Positions 27,680 through 36,290 of a stretch of DNA of 64,000 nt are shown piece by piece (the stretch's first letter is position 1; the number at the start of each line of letters is the position of its first letter). Source of the DNA: JALOBO01 sp023228225 (GTDB taxonomy: Bacteria > Bacillota > Clostridia > Christensenellales > UBA1242). Position numbers and translations under genes: made by a program. Below the pieces are notes generated by a model that had not been told where the DNA came from, did not search any database, and saw only the letters and a list, made by a program, of their open reading frames with translations. The stretch lies in assembly GCA_041663585.1 (NCBI GenBank), contig JBAYMN010000003.1:13072-77071 (forward strand), written 5' to 3'.

Positions 27680-28528
27680 ATGGATAATTATAAAAACAAA
27701 ATGGTATTACTTACTGGCTTTTCTGGTTCAATAGGCTATAATCTTGCACTTGAAATTTGTCGTAGTGGCGCAAAACTGATTGCCACCGATAAAAGTATAG
27801 AATTAGTAGAAAGGGCAAAAAATAGACTATTAAAAGAATTTGATTTTGCACAAATAGAAACTTTTGTATGCGATTATACAAATATTAATGGTGTTAAAGA
27901 ACTTGCACAAAATGTAAAACAGTATTTAGGCGAAACCCCATTAGATTTTATATTTCATTGTGCTGGTGTATTTAATAAATGGCAAAAATTAAGCGACCAG
28001 GGCTTAGAAATGCAATTTCAAATTAATTATCTTGCACCATATATGCTAACTGAACTATTAAAAAAAAATCTACTAAAATCTGAATATTCACGAATAGTAT
28101 TTTTAAGAACAAAGTTTATGTCTGCACAATTTAGCGAAAAATATTTTGAGTTGCAAAATTATAAATCAATAAATGCCTATGCGTTTAGCAAAAATTGTGC
28201 AACTTTATATGCTTTATATTTAAACCAAAATAATCCCGAAAATATACGTGCAATAGTTATTACACCAAAAATCACAAACAGTAACTTTTTTATAAAAAAC
28301 AATTTTGGTTTTTCAAAATATTTTTTTGAAAAAATCAAAGAAATGTTTGTGTTACCCTCACGATGTGCTATGGATATTTCCGAAGCAGTTAAAATTTCTG
28401 TAAATACAGGTGCGGTTAAATTAAGTGGTCGCAATCCTAAAAGAAATAGATTTTCCGAACAAGATCTTGATAACTCAAAAATTTTAATTGATTATTCAAA
28501 TAAGTTTGTTGACATATATAAAAAGTAA
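27680..28528 (+). CDS. Short-chain dehydrogenase/reductase
   Basis: This 282-residue SDR carries TGFSGSIG (cofactor loop), an N-terminal KMVLLTG strand, H-C-A-G-V-F (usual N-A-G), and an F-L-R-T segment where the catalytic serine usually sits. The Y-x3-K pair is in AYAFSKN. The missing serine and the altered NAG motif make it atypical, so the reaction is unclear. It lies on the opposite strand from the other SDR, 125 nt apart, and the pair may share a regulatory region. A bidirectional hairpin terminator follows its stop. Confidence 0.8.
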   Translation: MDNYKNKMVLLTGFSGSIGYNLALEICRSGAKLIATDKSIELVERAKNRLLKEFDFAQIETFVCDYTNINGVKELAQNVKQYLGETPLDFIFHCAGVFNKWQKLSDQGLEMQFQINYLAPYMLTELLKKNLLKSEYSRIVFLRTKFMSAQFSEKYFELQNYKSINAYAFSKNCATLYALYLNQNNPENIRAIVITPKITNSNFFIKNNFGFSKYFFEKIKEMFVLPSRCAMDISEAVKISVNTGAVKLSGRNPKRNRFSEQDLDNSKILIDYSNKFVDIYKK

Positions 28529-28572
28529 AATCATTGTTTACTTACTCACTCTTATTTTTAAATAAAAGTACA

Positions 28573-28599
28573 AAAAAACTGTCCGATGGACAGTTTTTT
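28573..28599. terminator. Bidirectional terminator between the SDR gene and rpsU
   Basis: AAAAAACTGTCC pairs with GGACAGTTTTTT around a GAT loop, with T runs for both directions. It ends the plus-strand SDR gene and the minus-strand rpsU gene. Confidence 0.85.
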
Positions 28600-28606
28600 A
28601 AATTAA

Positions 28607-28786
28607 TTATTTTTTTAAATTTCTTTTTCTTGCCGCTTCGGCTTTATGCTTACGCTTAACACTAGGCTTTTCATATTCTTGGCGTTTACGGAGTTCGCCG
28701 ATAATACCATCTTTTTGGCATTTACGCTTAAATCGTTTTAACGCACTGTCAAGAGATTCATTTTCTCCTACTTTAACAGTTGACAC
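28607..28786 (-). CDS. rpsU: 30S ribosomal protein S21
   Basis: This 59-residue frame, too short for many ORF callers, encodes S21: V-x-V-G-E-N-E-S-L-D-S-A-L-K-R-F-K-R at the start, then a basic helical tail with RKRQEYEKPS and KRKHKAEAARKR. It starts at GTG 28786, which follows a GGAAGGTGA-type site. S21 helps 30S initiation. The order mtaB, (HIT), rpsU matches Bacillus, though yqeY is displaced. The leader has a GTCGC/GCGAC hairpin (28809-28823) that might take part in control. Confidence 0.95.
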   Translation of the reverse strand: MSTVKVGENESLDSALKRFKRKCQKDGIIGELRKRQEYEKPSVKRKHKAEAARKRNLKK

Positions 28787-28808
28787 CCTTACTCACCTTC
28801 CTTGGGAA

Positions 28809-28823
28809 GTCGCCCATAGCGAC
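28809..28823 (-). promoter_or_regulatory. Small hairpin in the rpsU leader
   Basis: GTCGC pairs with GCGAC over a 5-nt loop, about 20 nt upstream of the rpsU start codon. It could modulate rpsU translation; the sequence shows structure only. Confidence 0.3.
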
Positions 28824-28924
28824 CTTAATTTACTTGTATAGTTTAATAGTTAAAAGGCAATATGTCAAGCCTTTTTTTAAATATTTATTTCAGGTAAAAA
28901 TGATTAAAGCAGGCGGAAAAAATG

Positions 28925-29266
28925 TTAAACAATAAAATTCATTTTTTGTCCGGATAAAATATGAATATGCAAGTGCATAACTCCTTGTCCGGCATCTTCA
29001 CCTTGATTAACAATTAAGCGATACCCATTTTCTAAATGCAACTTCTTTGAAAGTGTGGGTATTAATGCAATGCATTTGCCAACTACTTCGGCTTGCCCTT
29101 TTGGCATATCCTTTATAGTAGCGTAATGCATTTTTGGTATCATTAAATAATGGTATTTGCAAATTGGATTTATATCTTTAATAATAAAGCAATTCTCGTC
29201 TTCATACAGTTTTTCAGATTTAATTTTATTTTCACCTATTGCACAAAAAATACAATCATTTTTCAT
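28925..29266 (-). CDS. HIT family nucleotide-binding protein
   Basis: This 113-residue histidine-triad protein carries the CIFC start typical of HinT-like members and ends with the triad MHLHIHIL (H-x-H-x-H), plus the D-x-x-P-x-x-x-x-H-x-L segment. HIT proteins hydrolyse nucleoside phosphoramidates or related adenylates. The frame is open to 29290; ATG 29266 begins the conserved sequence and has AGGAGG about 12 nt upstream, so it is preferred. It lies between mtaB and rpsU. Confidence 0.88.
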   Translation of the reverse strand: MKNDCIFCAIGENKIKSEKLYEDENCFIIKDINPICKYHYLMIPKMHYATIKDMPKGQAEVVGKCIALIPTLSKKLHLENGYRLIVNQGEDAGQGVMHLHIHILSGQKMNFIV

Positions 29267-29299
29267 TTTTTTTAATAACCTCCTAATCATCTTTTTGGT

Positions 29300-30547
29300 T
29301 TAAATTAATTCGGCTTTTAAACCATTTTTATAAAAATCGTTTAGCCTTACATTAACTACTGTATCTTCTTTTAAATTATTACCTAAAATATAAGTCATAA
29401 TGTAGTTTTTTGTATAGCCTTTTGCTTCGCCATTTTCCACAGTTTCAATCAAAACGCTTTCTGTTTTTCCGATATTTTGTTGTAAAAACTCTCGTTCTAA
29501 ATCTTTTGCAATTACTTTAAGTCGTGCTTCACGCTGACTTTTAATCGCAAAACTTACTTGTTTAAATTTTTCCGCCGGAGTACCAGTTCTCAAAGAATAC
29601 GGGAAAATATGAATAGTTGTAAACTTTGCTTTGCTTACCACTTCCAAGGTTTCTTCAAATTCTTGGTCTGTTTCGGTCGGAAAACCAACTATAACATCAG
29701 TAGCGATTGTAGCGTTAGGAAAATGCTTTCTAATTAGTTCCACTTTTTCTAAGTATGTAATAGAAGTATATTTACGATTCATCTTTTTTAATATTGTATC
29801 ACTTCCGCTTTGCATTGATAAATGAAAATGTTCACAAAAATATGGCAAAGTTTTAAGCGCGTCTAAAAATTCTTCGGTAATTATATTTTGTTCAAGTGAA
29901 CCTAATCTAATTCTAATTTTTAAATTACTTAATGCTTTAACTAACTCAATAAGGTTAGTGTTAATGTTTGAACCATAATCCGAAATATTTATACCAGTTA
30001 ACACAATCTCTTTCACATTTTTCGGAAGATTACTACATTCATCAAAAATAGACTTAATATCACGCGATCGACTACACCCTCTTAAATGTGGAATAATACA
30101 ATAAGTACAATAACTATTACAACCGTCTTGTATTTTTATATATGTTCGTGTGCGTGTCGGCATTGGGTTTGATATATTCTCATAATCAATAGGTAGTGTA
30201 TTTAATTTATATGATACACTATCTATAAGGTTTGCAATATTATTTCTATTTGCTGTTCCCATTACAACCGTAACATTATCTCGCTCAATAAATTGGTTAG
30301 GATTATTTTGTGAAGCACAACCACAAACAATAATTTTAGCATTCGGCGAGTATTTACTTAGTTTAGTAATAGTTTGTCTTGATTTTTTTTCCGCCTCACT
30401 TGTAACCGCACAAGTGTTAATAATAAAAGCATCAGCCAATGAATAATCGGCTACAATTTTATGTCCTCTTTTTTTTAACACTGTGGCAAGCGAATCGCTT
30501 TCATATTGATTGACTTTACAGCCTAATGTATATATTGATATGTTCAT
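29300..30547 (-). CDS. mtaB: tRNA t6A37 methylthiotransferase MtaB
   Basis: This 415-residue radical-SAM enzyme adds a methylthio group to t6A37 of tRNA. It shows an N-terminal UPF0004 domain with three cysteines (TLGCKVNQ, NTCAVT, CGCASQ), the radical-SAM triad CNSYCTYC, and a C-terminal TRAM domain. ATG 30547 follows GGGAG and begins the family N-terminus; the open frame runs to 30559. It is downstream of rsmE as in Bacillus (yqeU-yqeV). Confidence 0.94.
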   Translation of the reverse strand: MNISIYTLGCKVNQYESDSLATVLKKRGHKIVADYSLADAFIINTCAVTSEAEKKSRQTITKLSKYSPNAKIIVCGCASQNNPNQFIERDNVTVVMGTANRNNIANLIDSVSYKLNTLPIDYENISNPMPTRTRTYIKIQDGCNSYCTYCIIPHLRGCSRSRDIKSIFDECSNLPKNVKEIVLTGINISDYGSNINTNLIELVKALSNLKIRIRLGSLEQNIITEEFLDALKTLPYFCEHFHLSMQSGSDTILKKMNRKYTSITYLEKVELIRKHFPNATIATDVIVGFPTETDQEFEETLEVVSKAKFTTIHIFPYSLRTGTPAEKFKQVSFAIKSQREARLKVIAKDLEREFLQQNIGKTESVLIETVENGEAKGYTKNYIMTYILGNNLKEDTVVNVRLNDFYKNGLKAELI

Positions 30548-30549
30548 AA

Positions 30550-31281
30550 TTACTCCCATTCATTTAGGTCAAACATAGTACACGCAAGTATGCTAATGGC
30601 TGCGGTTTCTGCTCGCAAAATGCGTTTACCCAGTTTAACCGACACTGCACCAACGCTCATTAATTCTTCTACTTCTTCTGTTGAAAAACCACCCTCAGAG
30701 CCTACAATTAAAGTAACAACTTTGGATTTTATATTAGTTAATGCTTGTTTTAAAGTATTTGCATTTTCATTTTCATACGCTAGTATAACATTTTTATTAT
30801 TTTTGACAAATTTTAATAAATCATCAAAATTTTGCACTTCACTAATTTCTGGTATAATTGCCCGCCTGCTTTGCTTAGCCGCCGATAATGCAATTTTGTA
30901 AAATCGGTCATTTTTACTTAAACTATTTTCCGCAACCGTATATTTGCTTGTAAATGGTACAATTTTAGTAACGCCAAGTTCAGTAGCCTTTTGAATTATA
31001 AAGTCCATTTTTTCGCCTTTTACAAGCCCTTGATACAAGGTAACATTTAATCTTGGTTCAGAATTTGTATATTCTTCACTAACAATGTCTAACAAAGTTC
31101 TAGACTTTTCAATCTTGCTAACAACAGCATTATATTCTTTTCCCGTACCATCGCAGACTACTACATTGTCACCTTGTCTTAATCTGAGCACAATAGATAA
31201 ATGTCGATGTTCATCACCCATCAAAAAAACATGTCCGCCTATGATGTTACTCTTTTCGGTAAAAAATCTTCTTTCACTCAT
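30550..31281 (-). CDS. rsmE: 16S rRNA m3U1498 methyltransferase RsmE
   Basis: This 243-residue SPOUT-family enzyme methylates N3 of U1498 in 16S rRNA. It has an N-terminal PUA-like domain (GDEHRHLSIVLRLRQGD) and the C-terminal knot with VGSEGGFSTEEVE, LGKRILRAETA. It lies between dnaJ and mtaB; prmA, normally between dnaJ and rsmE in Bacillus, is missing. Length and motifs are standard. Confidence 0.95.
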   Translation of the reverse strand: MSERRFFTEKSNIIGGHVFLMGDEHRHLSIVLRLRQGDNVVVCDGTGKEYNAVVSKIEKSRTLLDIVSEEYTNSEPRLNVTLYQGLVKGEKMDFIIQKATELGVTKIVPFTSKYTVAENSLSKNDRFYKIALSAAKQSRRAIIPEISEVQNFDDLLKFVKNNKNVILAYENENANTLKQALTNIKSKVVTLIVGSEGGFSTEEVEELMSVGAVSVKLGKRILRAETAAISILACTMFDLNEWE

Positions 31282-31300
31282 ACTGCTCCAATTAAAATAC

Positions 31301-32455
31301 TTATTTAATACTATTTAGTTTATCTAGATACTGTTTATATTTAGTATAACTTACATCACTTGACCTTGCAAGTTTTTCAAGTTCAGATTTTGTTAATCTA
31401 TCTAATGATTTTGGGAATTCTACATTTATTGTAATGTACATATCGCCCTTGGCGTTGCGTCTTAGATTTTTTATTCCTTCACCATGGCGCTTAAATACAG
31501 TACCAGATTGTGTTAATTCAGGTACTGTAAAACTAATTTTACCATTTAATGTGGGTATTTGTATAGTTCCGCCCAAAATACTAAGTGTATAAGGAATATA
31601 CACATTTAAATATAAATCATATTCTTTGCGTACAAGCAGTGCATGAGGCCTTACTTTTACTTCTATAATTAGGTCGCCATTTATTGCGCCATCTTTACCA
31701 TTGTCGCCTTCACCTCGCAATGTAATTGCTTGACCGTTATCAATTCCCGCTGGTACTTTTATTGTAACATTTCTATTAACGCGAACTATTCCTTTGCCTA
31801 AACACTCAGTGCATTTTTGCTTTATAATTTTGCCTGTGCCACCACAAGTGCGACAAGTGCCTACATTTACAACCCTACCAAATACAGTATCTTGTTGATA
31901 GCGTTTTTGCCCGCTACCGCCACAGTCTGAACAAGTTGCAAACTCTTTTCCATCTTTTGCACCAGTACCATTACACTTTGTACAATTTTCCATACGAGAC
32001 ACTAGTACAGTTTTTTCAACACCAAAAGCCGCTTCTTCAAATGTTAAATCCAAACTTGCCGAAATATCGGCACCCTTTGAAACACGATGCGCCGATCCGC
32101 TTGAAAAGCCACCGCCAAATATATTGCTAAAAATATCTTCAAAACCGCCAAAATTAGTTCCTCCTCCACCACCAAAGAAACTGCTAAACCCGCCACCGTT
32201 ACTGGCTGACCCACCAAAGTTATTAAATGGGTTACCTTCGGCAGAACCGAAATTGTCATAATTAGAGCGTTTTTGTTCATCGCCTAATATTTCATACGCT
32301 TCATTAATATCTTTAAATTTTGCTGTGGCATCGGAGGCTTTATTTAAGTCGGGGTGATATTGTTTTGCAAGTTTGCGATATGCCGATTTAATTTCATCGG
32401 CACTCGCAGTTTTTGACACGCCCAGTATGTCATAATAGTTTTTATTTTGTGCCAT
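31301..32455 (-). CDS. dnaJ: Chaperone DnaJ
   Basis: This 384-residue Hsp40 stimulates DnaK. In order: the J domain with the HPD motif (QYHPDLNK, residues about 5-70), a G/F-rich linker with dense GG/FGG runs (75-125), four CxxCxGxG-type zinc repeats (about 137-205), and C-terminal peptide-binding domains. It follows dnaK in the hrcA-grpE-dnaK-dnaJ run and is probably heat-induced through the shared CIRCE operator. Confidence 0.97.
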   Translation of the reverse strand: MAQNKNYYDILGVSKTASADEIKSAYRKLAKQYHPDLNKASDATAKFKDINEAYEILGDEQKRSNYDNFGSAEGNPFNNFGGSASNGGGFSSFFGGGGGTNFGGFEDIFSNIFGGGFSSGSAHRVSKGADISASLDLTFEEAAFGVEKTVLVSRMENCTKCNGTGAKDGKEFATCSDCGGSGQKRYQQDTVFGRVVNVGTCRTCGGTGKIIKQKCTECLGKGIVRVNRNVTIKVPAGIDNGQAITLRGEGDNGKDGAINGDLIIEVKVRPHALLVRKEYDLYLNVYIPYTLSILGGTIQIPTLNGKISFTVPELTQSGTVFKRHGEGIKNLRRNAKGDMYITINVEFPKSLDRLTKSELEKLARSSDVSYTKYKQYLDKLNSIK

Positions 32456-32492
32456 TTAATTCTCCTAAAAAGCAAAGTTGCTAGCAACAGAT

Positions 32493-34361
32493 TTATTTGT
32501 TACTATCACTATCCCCACCATCAGTTTTGTAATCATCTTTTCCTAAGTTAACATCTTCTCCATTGGTTTGCTGACTGTTATCACTGGCGTTTTGTTCCGG
32601 GTGCTCTTTTTGATATTCAGCACCAGCAGTTTGATACATTTTTGTAAATACATCATTAGACACTTTTTGAAGTTCATCAAGTGAAGATTTAATTACATTA
32701 ATGTCATCGGATTCAAAATCCTTTTTAGATTTTTCAATTTGTTCGGTAAGTTTATTTTTGTCTTCCGCGGATAATTTATCGCCATTTTCTTTAAGCATTT
32801 TTTCTAGCGTGTAAACCATTTGATCAGCACTATTTTTTGTATCTACAAATTCACGGCGTTTTTTATCTTCTTCGGCATTTGCCTCTGCCTCTTTAATTGC
32901 TTTATCAATTTCTTTATCATCTAAATTTGAAGAAGATGTTATGGTAATACTTTGAGATTTATTTGTTCCAAGGTCCTTTGCTGATACATGAACAATGCCA
33001 TTAGCATCAATATCAAATGTAACTTCAATTTGTGGAATACCACGTGGTGCAGGTGGAATACCAACTAAACTAAATCTGCCAAGGGTTTTATTGTATGAAG
33101 CAAATTCGCGTTCGCCTTGTAATACATGAATATCAACCCCAGATTGGTTATCACTTGCAGTGGAGAATATTTGTGATTTTTTTGCTGGTATTGTGGTATT
33201 GCGATTAATTAATTTTGTAAATACTCCGCCCATTGTTTCAATACCTAACGATAGCGGAGTTACATCTAGTAAAAGAACATCTTTAACTTCGCCAACAAGG
33301 ACACCGGCTTGAATTGCGGCACCAATTGCAACACATTCATCTGGGTTAATTCCTTTAAATGGATCTTTGCCCATATATTTTTTAACTGCTTCATAAACTG
33401 CCGGAATACGAGTAGAACCGCCAACAAGTACAACTTTATCAATTTGACTTGTTGATAATCCTGCATCTTTAAGTGCATTAGTTAAATATTTTAAACTTTT
33501 GTCAATAAAATCTGAAATTAAATTTTCAAATTTTGCTCTTGTTAAGTCATATTCAAGGTGTTTTGCACCACTTGCATTTGCTGTAATAAAAGGTAAACTA
33601 ATTGTAGTTTTTACAACACTTGATAGTTCAATTTTGGCTTTCTCAGATGCTTCTTTTAGTCTTTGCATTGCACTTTTATCTTCTCTAAGTGAAATTCCGT
33701 ATTTTGCTTTAAAATCATCAGCCAAAAGGTTCATAATGCGTAAGTCAAAATCATCACCACCAAGTAATGTATCGCCATTTGTAGCCAATACTTCAAATAC
33801 TCCATCACCAATTTCAAGCACAGACACATCAAATGTACCGCCACCTAAATCGTATACTAATATTTTTTGGTTTTTATTTTCGGCTTTATCAAGACCATAA
33901 GCAAGTGCTGCCGCTGTTGGTTCATTTATAATTCTTAACACTTCAAGTCCTGCAATTTTGCCGGCATCTTTGGTAGCCTGTCTTTGTGAGTCCGAAAAAT
34001 ATGCGGGAACAGTAATAACTGCTTGCGTTACTTTTTCACCTAAATAACTTTCTGCATCTAATTTTAATTTATTAAGTATCATTGCAGAAATTTCGGGCGG
34101 AGTATAAGATTTACCTTGTGCAGTAACCTTTTTATCTGAACCCATTATTCTTTTAATTGAAGTGACAGTGTTTTCGGGGTTAGCGACAGCCTGTCTTTTT
34201 GCGACCTGTCCCACCAATCTTTCGCCATCTTTACTAAAACCAACTACCGAAGGTGTAGTTCTTGCCCCATCTGAATTTGGTATAACTGTTGGATTTCCTC
34301 CTTCCATAATGGCAACACATGAATTTGTAGTGCCTAAATCAATTCCTATTACTTTACTCAT
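32493..34361 (-). CDS. dnaK: Chaperone DnaK (Hsp70)
   Basis: This 622-residue Hsp70 has IGIDLGTTNSCVA at the N-terminus, the ATPase motifs LVYDLGGGTFDVS and VGGSTRIPAV, the interdomain linker (DVLLLDVTPLSLG), the peptide-binding domain, and an acidic, Q/N-rich C-terminal tail. It lacks the 24-residue insertion seen in Gram-negative DnaK near the N-terminus, as is normal in Firmicutes. The neighbours are its cochaperones grpE and dnaJ. Confidence 0.98.
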   Translation of the reverse strand: MSKVIGIDLGTTNSCVAIMEGGNPTVIPNSDGARTTPSVVGFSKDGERLVGQVAKRQAVANPENTVTSIKRIMGSDKKVTAQGKSYTPPEISAMILNKLKLDAESYLGEKVTQAVITVPAYFSDSQRQATKDAGKIAGLEVLRIINEPTAAALAYGLDKAENKNQKILVYDLGGGTFDVSVLEIGDGVFEVLATNGDTLLGGDDFDLRIMNLLADDFKAKYGISLREDKSAMQRLKEASEKAKIELSSVVKTTISLPFITANASGAKHLEYDLTRAKFENLISDFIDKSLKYLTNALKDAGLSTSQIDKVVLVGGSTRIPAVYEAVKKYMGKDPFKGINPDECVAIGAAIQAGVLVGEVKDVLLLDVTPLSLGIETMGGVFTKLINRNTTIPAKKSQIFSTASDNQSGVDIHVLQGEREFASYNKTLGRFSLVGIPPAPRGIPQIEVTFDIDANGIVHVSAKDLGTNKSQSITITSSSNLDDKEIDKAIKEAEANAEEDKKRREFVDTKNSADQMVYTLEKMLKENGDKLSAEDKNKLTEQIEKSKKDFESDDINVIKSSLDELQKVSNDVFTKMYQTAGAEYQKEHPEQNASDNSQQTNGEDVNLGKDDYKTDGGDSDSNK

Positions 34362-34434
34362 TTTTTAATCTCCTTTTTTCTGAGTTTTATTTTTATATAA
34401 ATAATTTCATTTTTGTATGAAAATTATTAGTTAA

Positions 34435-35028
34435 TTATTTTACCACTTTGACCATACTAAATCGAATTATGCGGCCATTAAAGATATAACCTTTTTGATA
34501 TTCTTCAACAATTGTTCCGCTTTTTTGTTTGTCATCTTCGGTGTTAGCAATTGCATTATGAAATTTCGGGTCAAATGCAAGTCCAGTTGAAGAATCAATA
34601 ACTTTAACTCCCAAATTTTCTAAGTTTGACAACATTTGTTTTTTAATAAGATCTAATCCCTTTAAACTTGACTCATCATCAACTAGTGTATTGGCTCTAT
34701 CAAGAGCATCTATTGCAGGTAAAAATTTTTCTACTGCTAAAATAATCCCTTCTTCGCGCTCTTTAATTGCTATTTCTACATTTCGTTTTTTATAATTTTC
34801 TAAATCTGCACCATAACGCTTTGCCAAGTTTAAATATTCATCACTCTTCTGCTTTTCGTTTAAATATAAAATTTTGTAATTTTTGTTATCTTCGCAAGTG
34901 CAGTTTTCATCACATTCACAAGTGTCATCGCAAGTGCAATTTTCTTGTTCACAAGAACAATTTTCACCGCAAGTGCAATCATTTTCATTTTTTTGCATAG
35001 TATCTTTTTCTTTTTTCTTATTTGTCAT
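34435..35028 (-). CDS. grpE: Nucleotide exchange factor GrpE with CxC-rich N-terminus
   Basis: This 197-residue protein is the DnaK nucleotide exchange factor. The GrpE domain starts near residue 55 with a long helix and ends with FNGRIIRFSMVKV. The N-terminal 50 residues are unusual: after a basic start there are about 12 cysteines in C-x-C pairs (DCTCGENCSC, NCTCDD, CECDENCTC), with D and E between them. This looks like a metal-binding or redox tail and is absent from typical GrpE proteins. ATG 35028 follows GGAGG; the open frame reaches 35058. The gene is in the CIRCE-controlled hrcA operon. Confidence 0.9.
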   Translation of the reverse strand: MTNKKKEKDTMQKNENDCTCGENCSCEQENCTCDDTCECDENCTCEDNKNYKILYLNEKQKSDEYLNLAKRYGADLENYKKRNVEIAIKEREEGIILAVEKFLPAIDALDRANTLVDDESSLKGLDLIKKQMLSNLENLGVKVIDSSTGLAFDPKFHNAIANTEDDKQKSGTIVEEYQKGYIFNGRIIRFSMVKVVK

Positions 35029-35076
35029 AATTCCTCCGCATTTATTTTTTATAAACATAATTTAATTATTAAATTA

Positions 35077-36126
35077 CTATTTACCTGTTGTTTTTTTATC
35101 CATTTTTTTAAGTTCGTCTACCACAAATTTTAATGCTGCGGCCGCCAAACCATAATCCATTCTTTGTGGTCCTATAACACCAATTGAGGCAATTTGCTCA
35201 TTTCCCATAAGATAATTAGCCTTTACTAGTGAACAGCCTGCAAACTCTTGATTATCAATTTCTGAGCCAATAACATAACTAATTTCTTGATCACTTTCGG
35301 TATTTAGCATATTTTCTATTGCGGTTTTATCTTCCAAAAATTCTAATAAGTGTTTTGCCTTATCTATGTCGTTATATTCGGGATTACTTAATAACTTACT
35401 CGCTCCGCCCTCAGAAAATATTGCTCTACTATCTACCGAGTCGGCATATTTAAGTAGTGAATTTAAAAGGTTGTTGAAAATAATTTGATAATGCTTAATT
35501 TCGCGTTCCATTGCATCTTCATAATTATTAATATTGTTAATTAAATCCAGTATAGTTTTACTAATAAACTTCCGAGTTAAATAATATGAAGCATCAATGC
35601 AGTTTTGTTCGGTTACTGGACTTTTTAACTCGATTGTATTATTTATTATTCCTGTATTTGTTTCTATAAGCACAAGCGCCGAACCGTTTATTAAGGGTAT
35701 AATTTTAATACTATTAATTAAAAGTTTATCAAATCCGCTTACCATAACAACCGTTGGATAATTTGTAGCACGACTTACTACTTTTGCAATATCGCGTATG
35801 ATTTCCGATAAATATGCGGTGCGGTTGTTAAACACACTTTTTATATCGGCAAGCGTTTCTTTATTAAAAGAACTTTTTGGCATAATCGAATTTACAAAAT
35901 ATCGATATGCCTTTTCAGTGGGAATGCGTCCGCCCGAAGTATGCACTTGTTTTAAATAGCCCATACTTTCTAGCGTAGAAAGTTCGTTTCGCAAAGTCGC
36001 AGTGCTGATTGACTGTAAAAACTTTTTTTGTATACCACCGCTTGTAATTGGTACGGCACATTTAATATAATCTTCTATTGCACCGCAAAGAATTTCTTGT
36101 TTGCGTTTACTAAGTTCTTCTATCAA
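35077..36126 (-). CDS. hrcA: Heat-inducible transcription repressor HrcA
   Basis: This 349-residue repressor binds CIRCE. It has a winged-helix N-terminus (LSKRKQEILCGAIEDYI, then STATLRNELSTLESMGYLKQVHTSGGRIPTEKAYRYFV) and a C-terminal GAF-like domain. The ATTG start is at 36126, i.e. an ATT-G context reading TTG/ATT; the assigned first codon is TTG behind AAAGGAGG. It heads hrcA-grpE-dnaK-dnaJ, and the sigma-A promoter and CIRCE element just upstream show autoregulation with GroEL-assisted folding, as in Bacillus. Confidence 0.95.
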   Translation of the reverse strand: MIEELSKRKQEILCGAIEDYIKCAVPITSGGIQKKFLQSISTATLRNELSTLESMGYLKQVHTSGGRIPTEKAYRYFVNSIMPKSSFNKETLADIKSVFNNRTAYLSEIIRDIAKVVSRATNYPTVVMVSGFDKLLINSIKIIPLINGSALVLIETNTGIINNTIELKSPVTEQNCIDASYYLTRKFISKTILDLINNINNYEDAMEREIKHYQIIFNNLLNSLLKYADSVDSRAIFSEGGASKLLSNPEYNDIDKAKHLLEFLEDKTAIENMLNTESDQEISYVIGSEIDNQEFAGCSLVKANYLMGNEQIASIGVIGPQRMDYGLAAAALKFVVDELKKMDKKTTGK

Positions 36127-36160
36127 TTCGTGCCTCCTTTTTAGCAGTCAAAATATTCAA

Positions 36161-36193
36161 GTGTTAGCAGTCAGTTAATTAGAGTGCTAACAC
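36161..36193 (-). promoter_or_regulatory. CIRCE operator of the hrcA operon
   Basis: TTAGCAGTC (36164-36172), a 9-nt spacer and GAGTGCTAA (36182-36190) match the CIRCE consensus TTAGCACTC-N9-GAGTGCTAA with one mismatch. Flanking GTG/CAC extends the palindrome. An extra copy of the left arm (TTAGCAGTC) lies at 36141-36149. Confidence 0.92.
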
Positions 36194-36194
36194 A

Positions 36195-36223
36195 ATTCTA
36201 TTTATTTATATCCTAATTGTCAA
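36195..36223 (-). promoter_or_regulatory. Sigma-A promoter of the hrcA operon
   Basis: On the minus strand TTGACA (36218-36223), a 17-nt spacer and TAGAAT (36195-36200) lie immediately upstream of the CIRCE operator, so bound HrcA would cover the start site. Confidence 0.88.
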
Positions 36224-36252
36224 CTATTTATGCCACAATTTTTATAATATTT

Positions 36253-36287
36253 TTTACTAACAAATAAAAAACTGTTGTTAGCGTAAA
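36253..36287 (-). terminator. Probable terminator of trmFO
   Basis: CTAACAA pairs with TTGTTAG, extended by TTTAC/TAAA, just past the trmFO stop. On the minus strand A/T-rich sequence follows, without a strong T run. Confidence 0.5.
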
Positions 36288-36290
36288 TTT

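Noticed and set aside
34767..35000. Plus-strand His- and Cys-rich frames in the grpE region
   Set aside because: Antisense reflection of the cysteine-rich grpE N-terminus; the real frame is on the minus strand with a proper start and a GrpE core.
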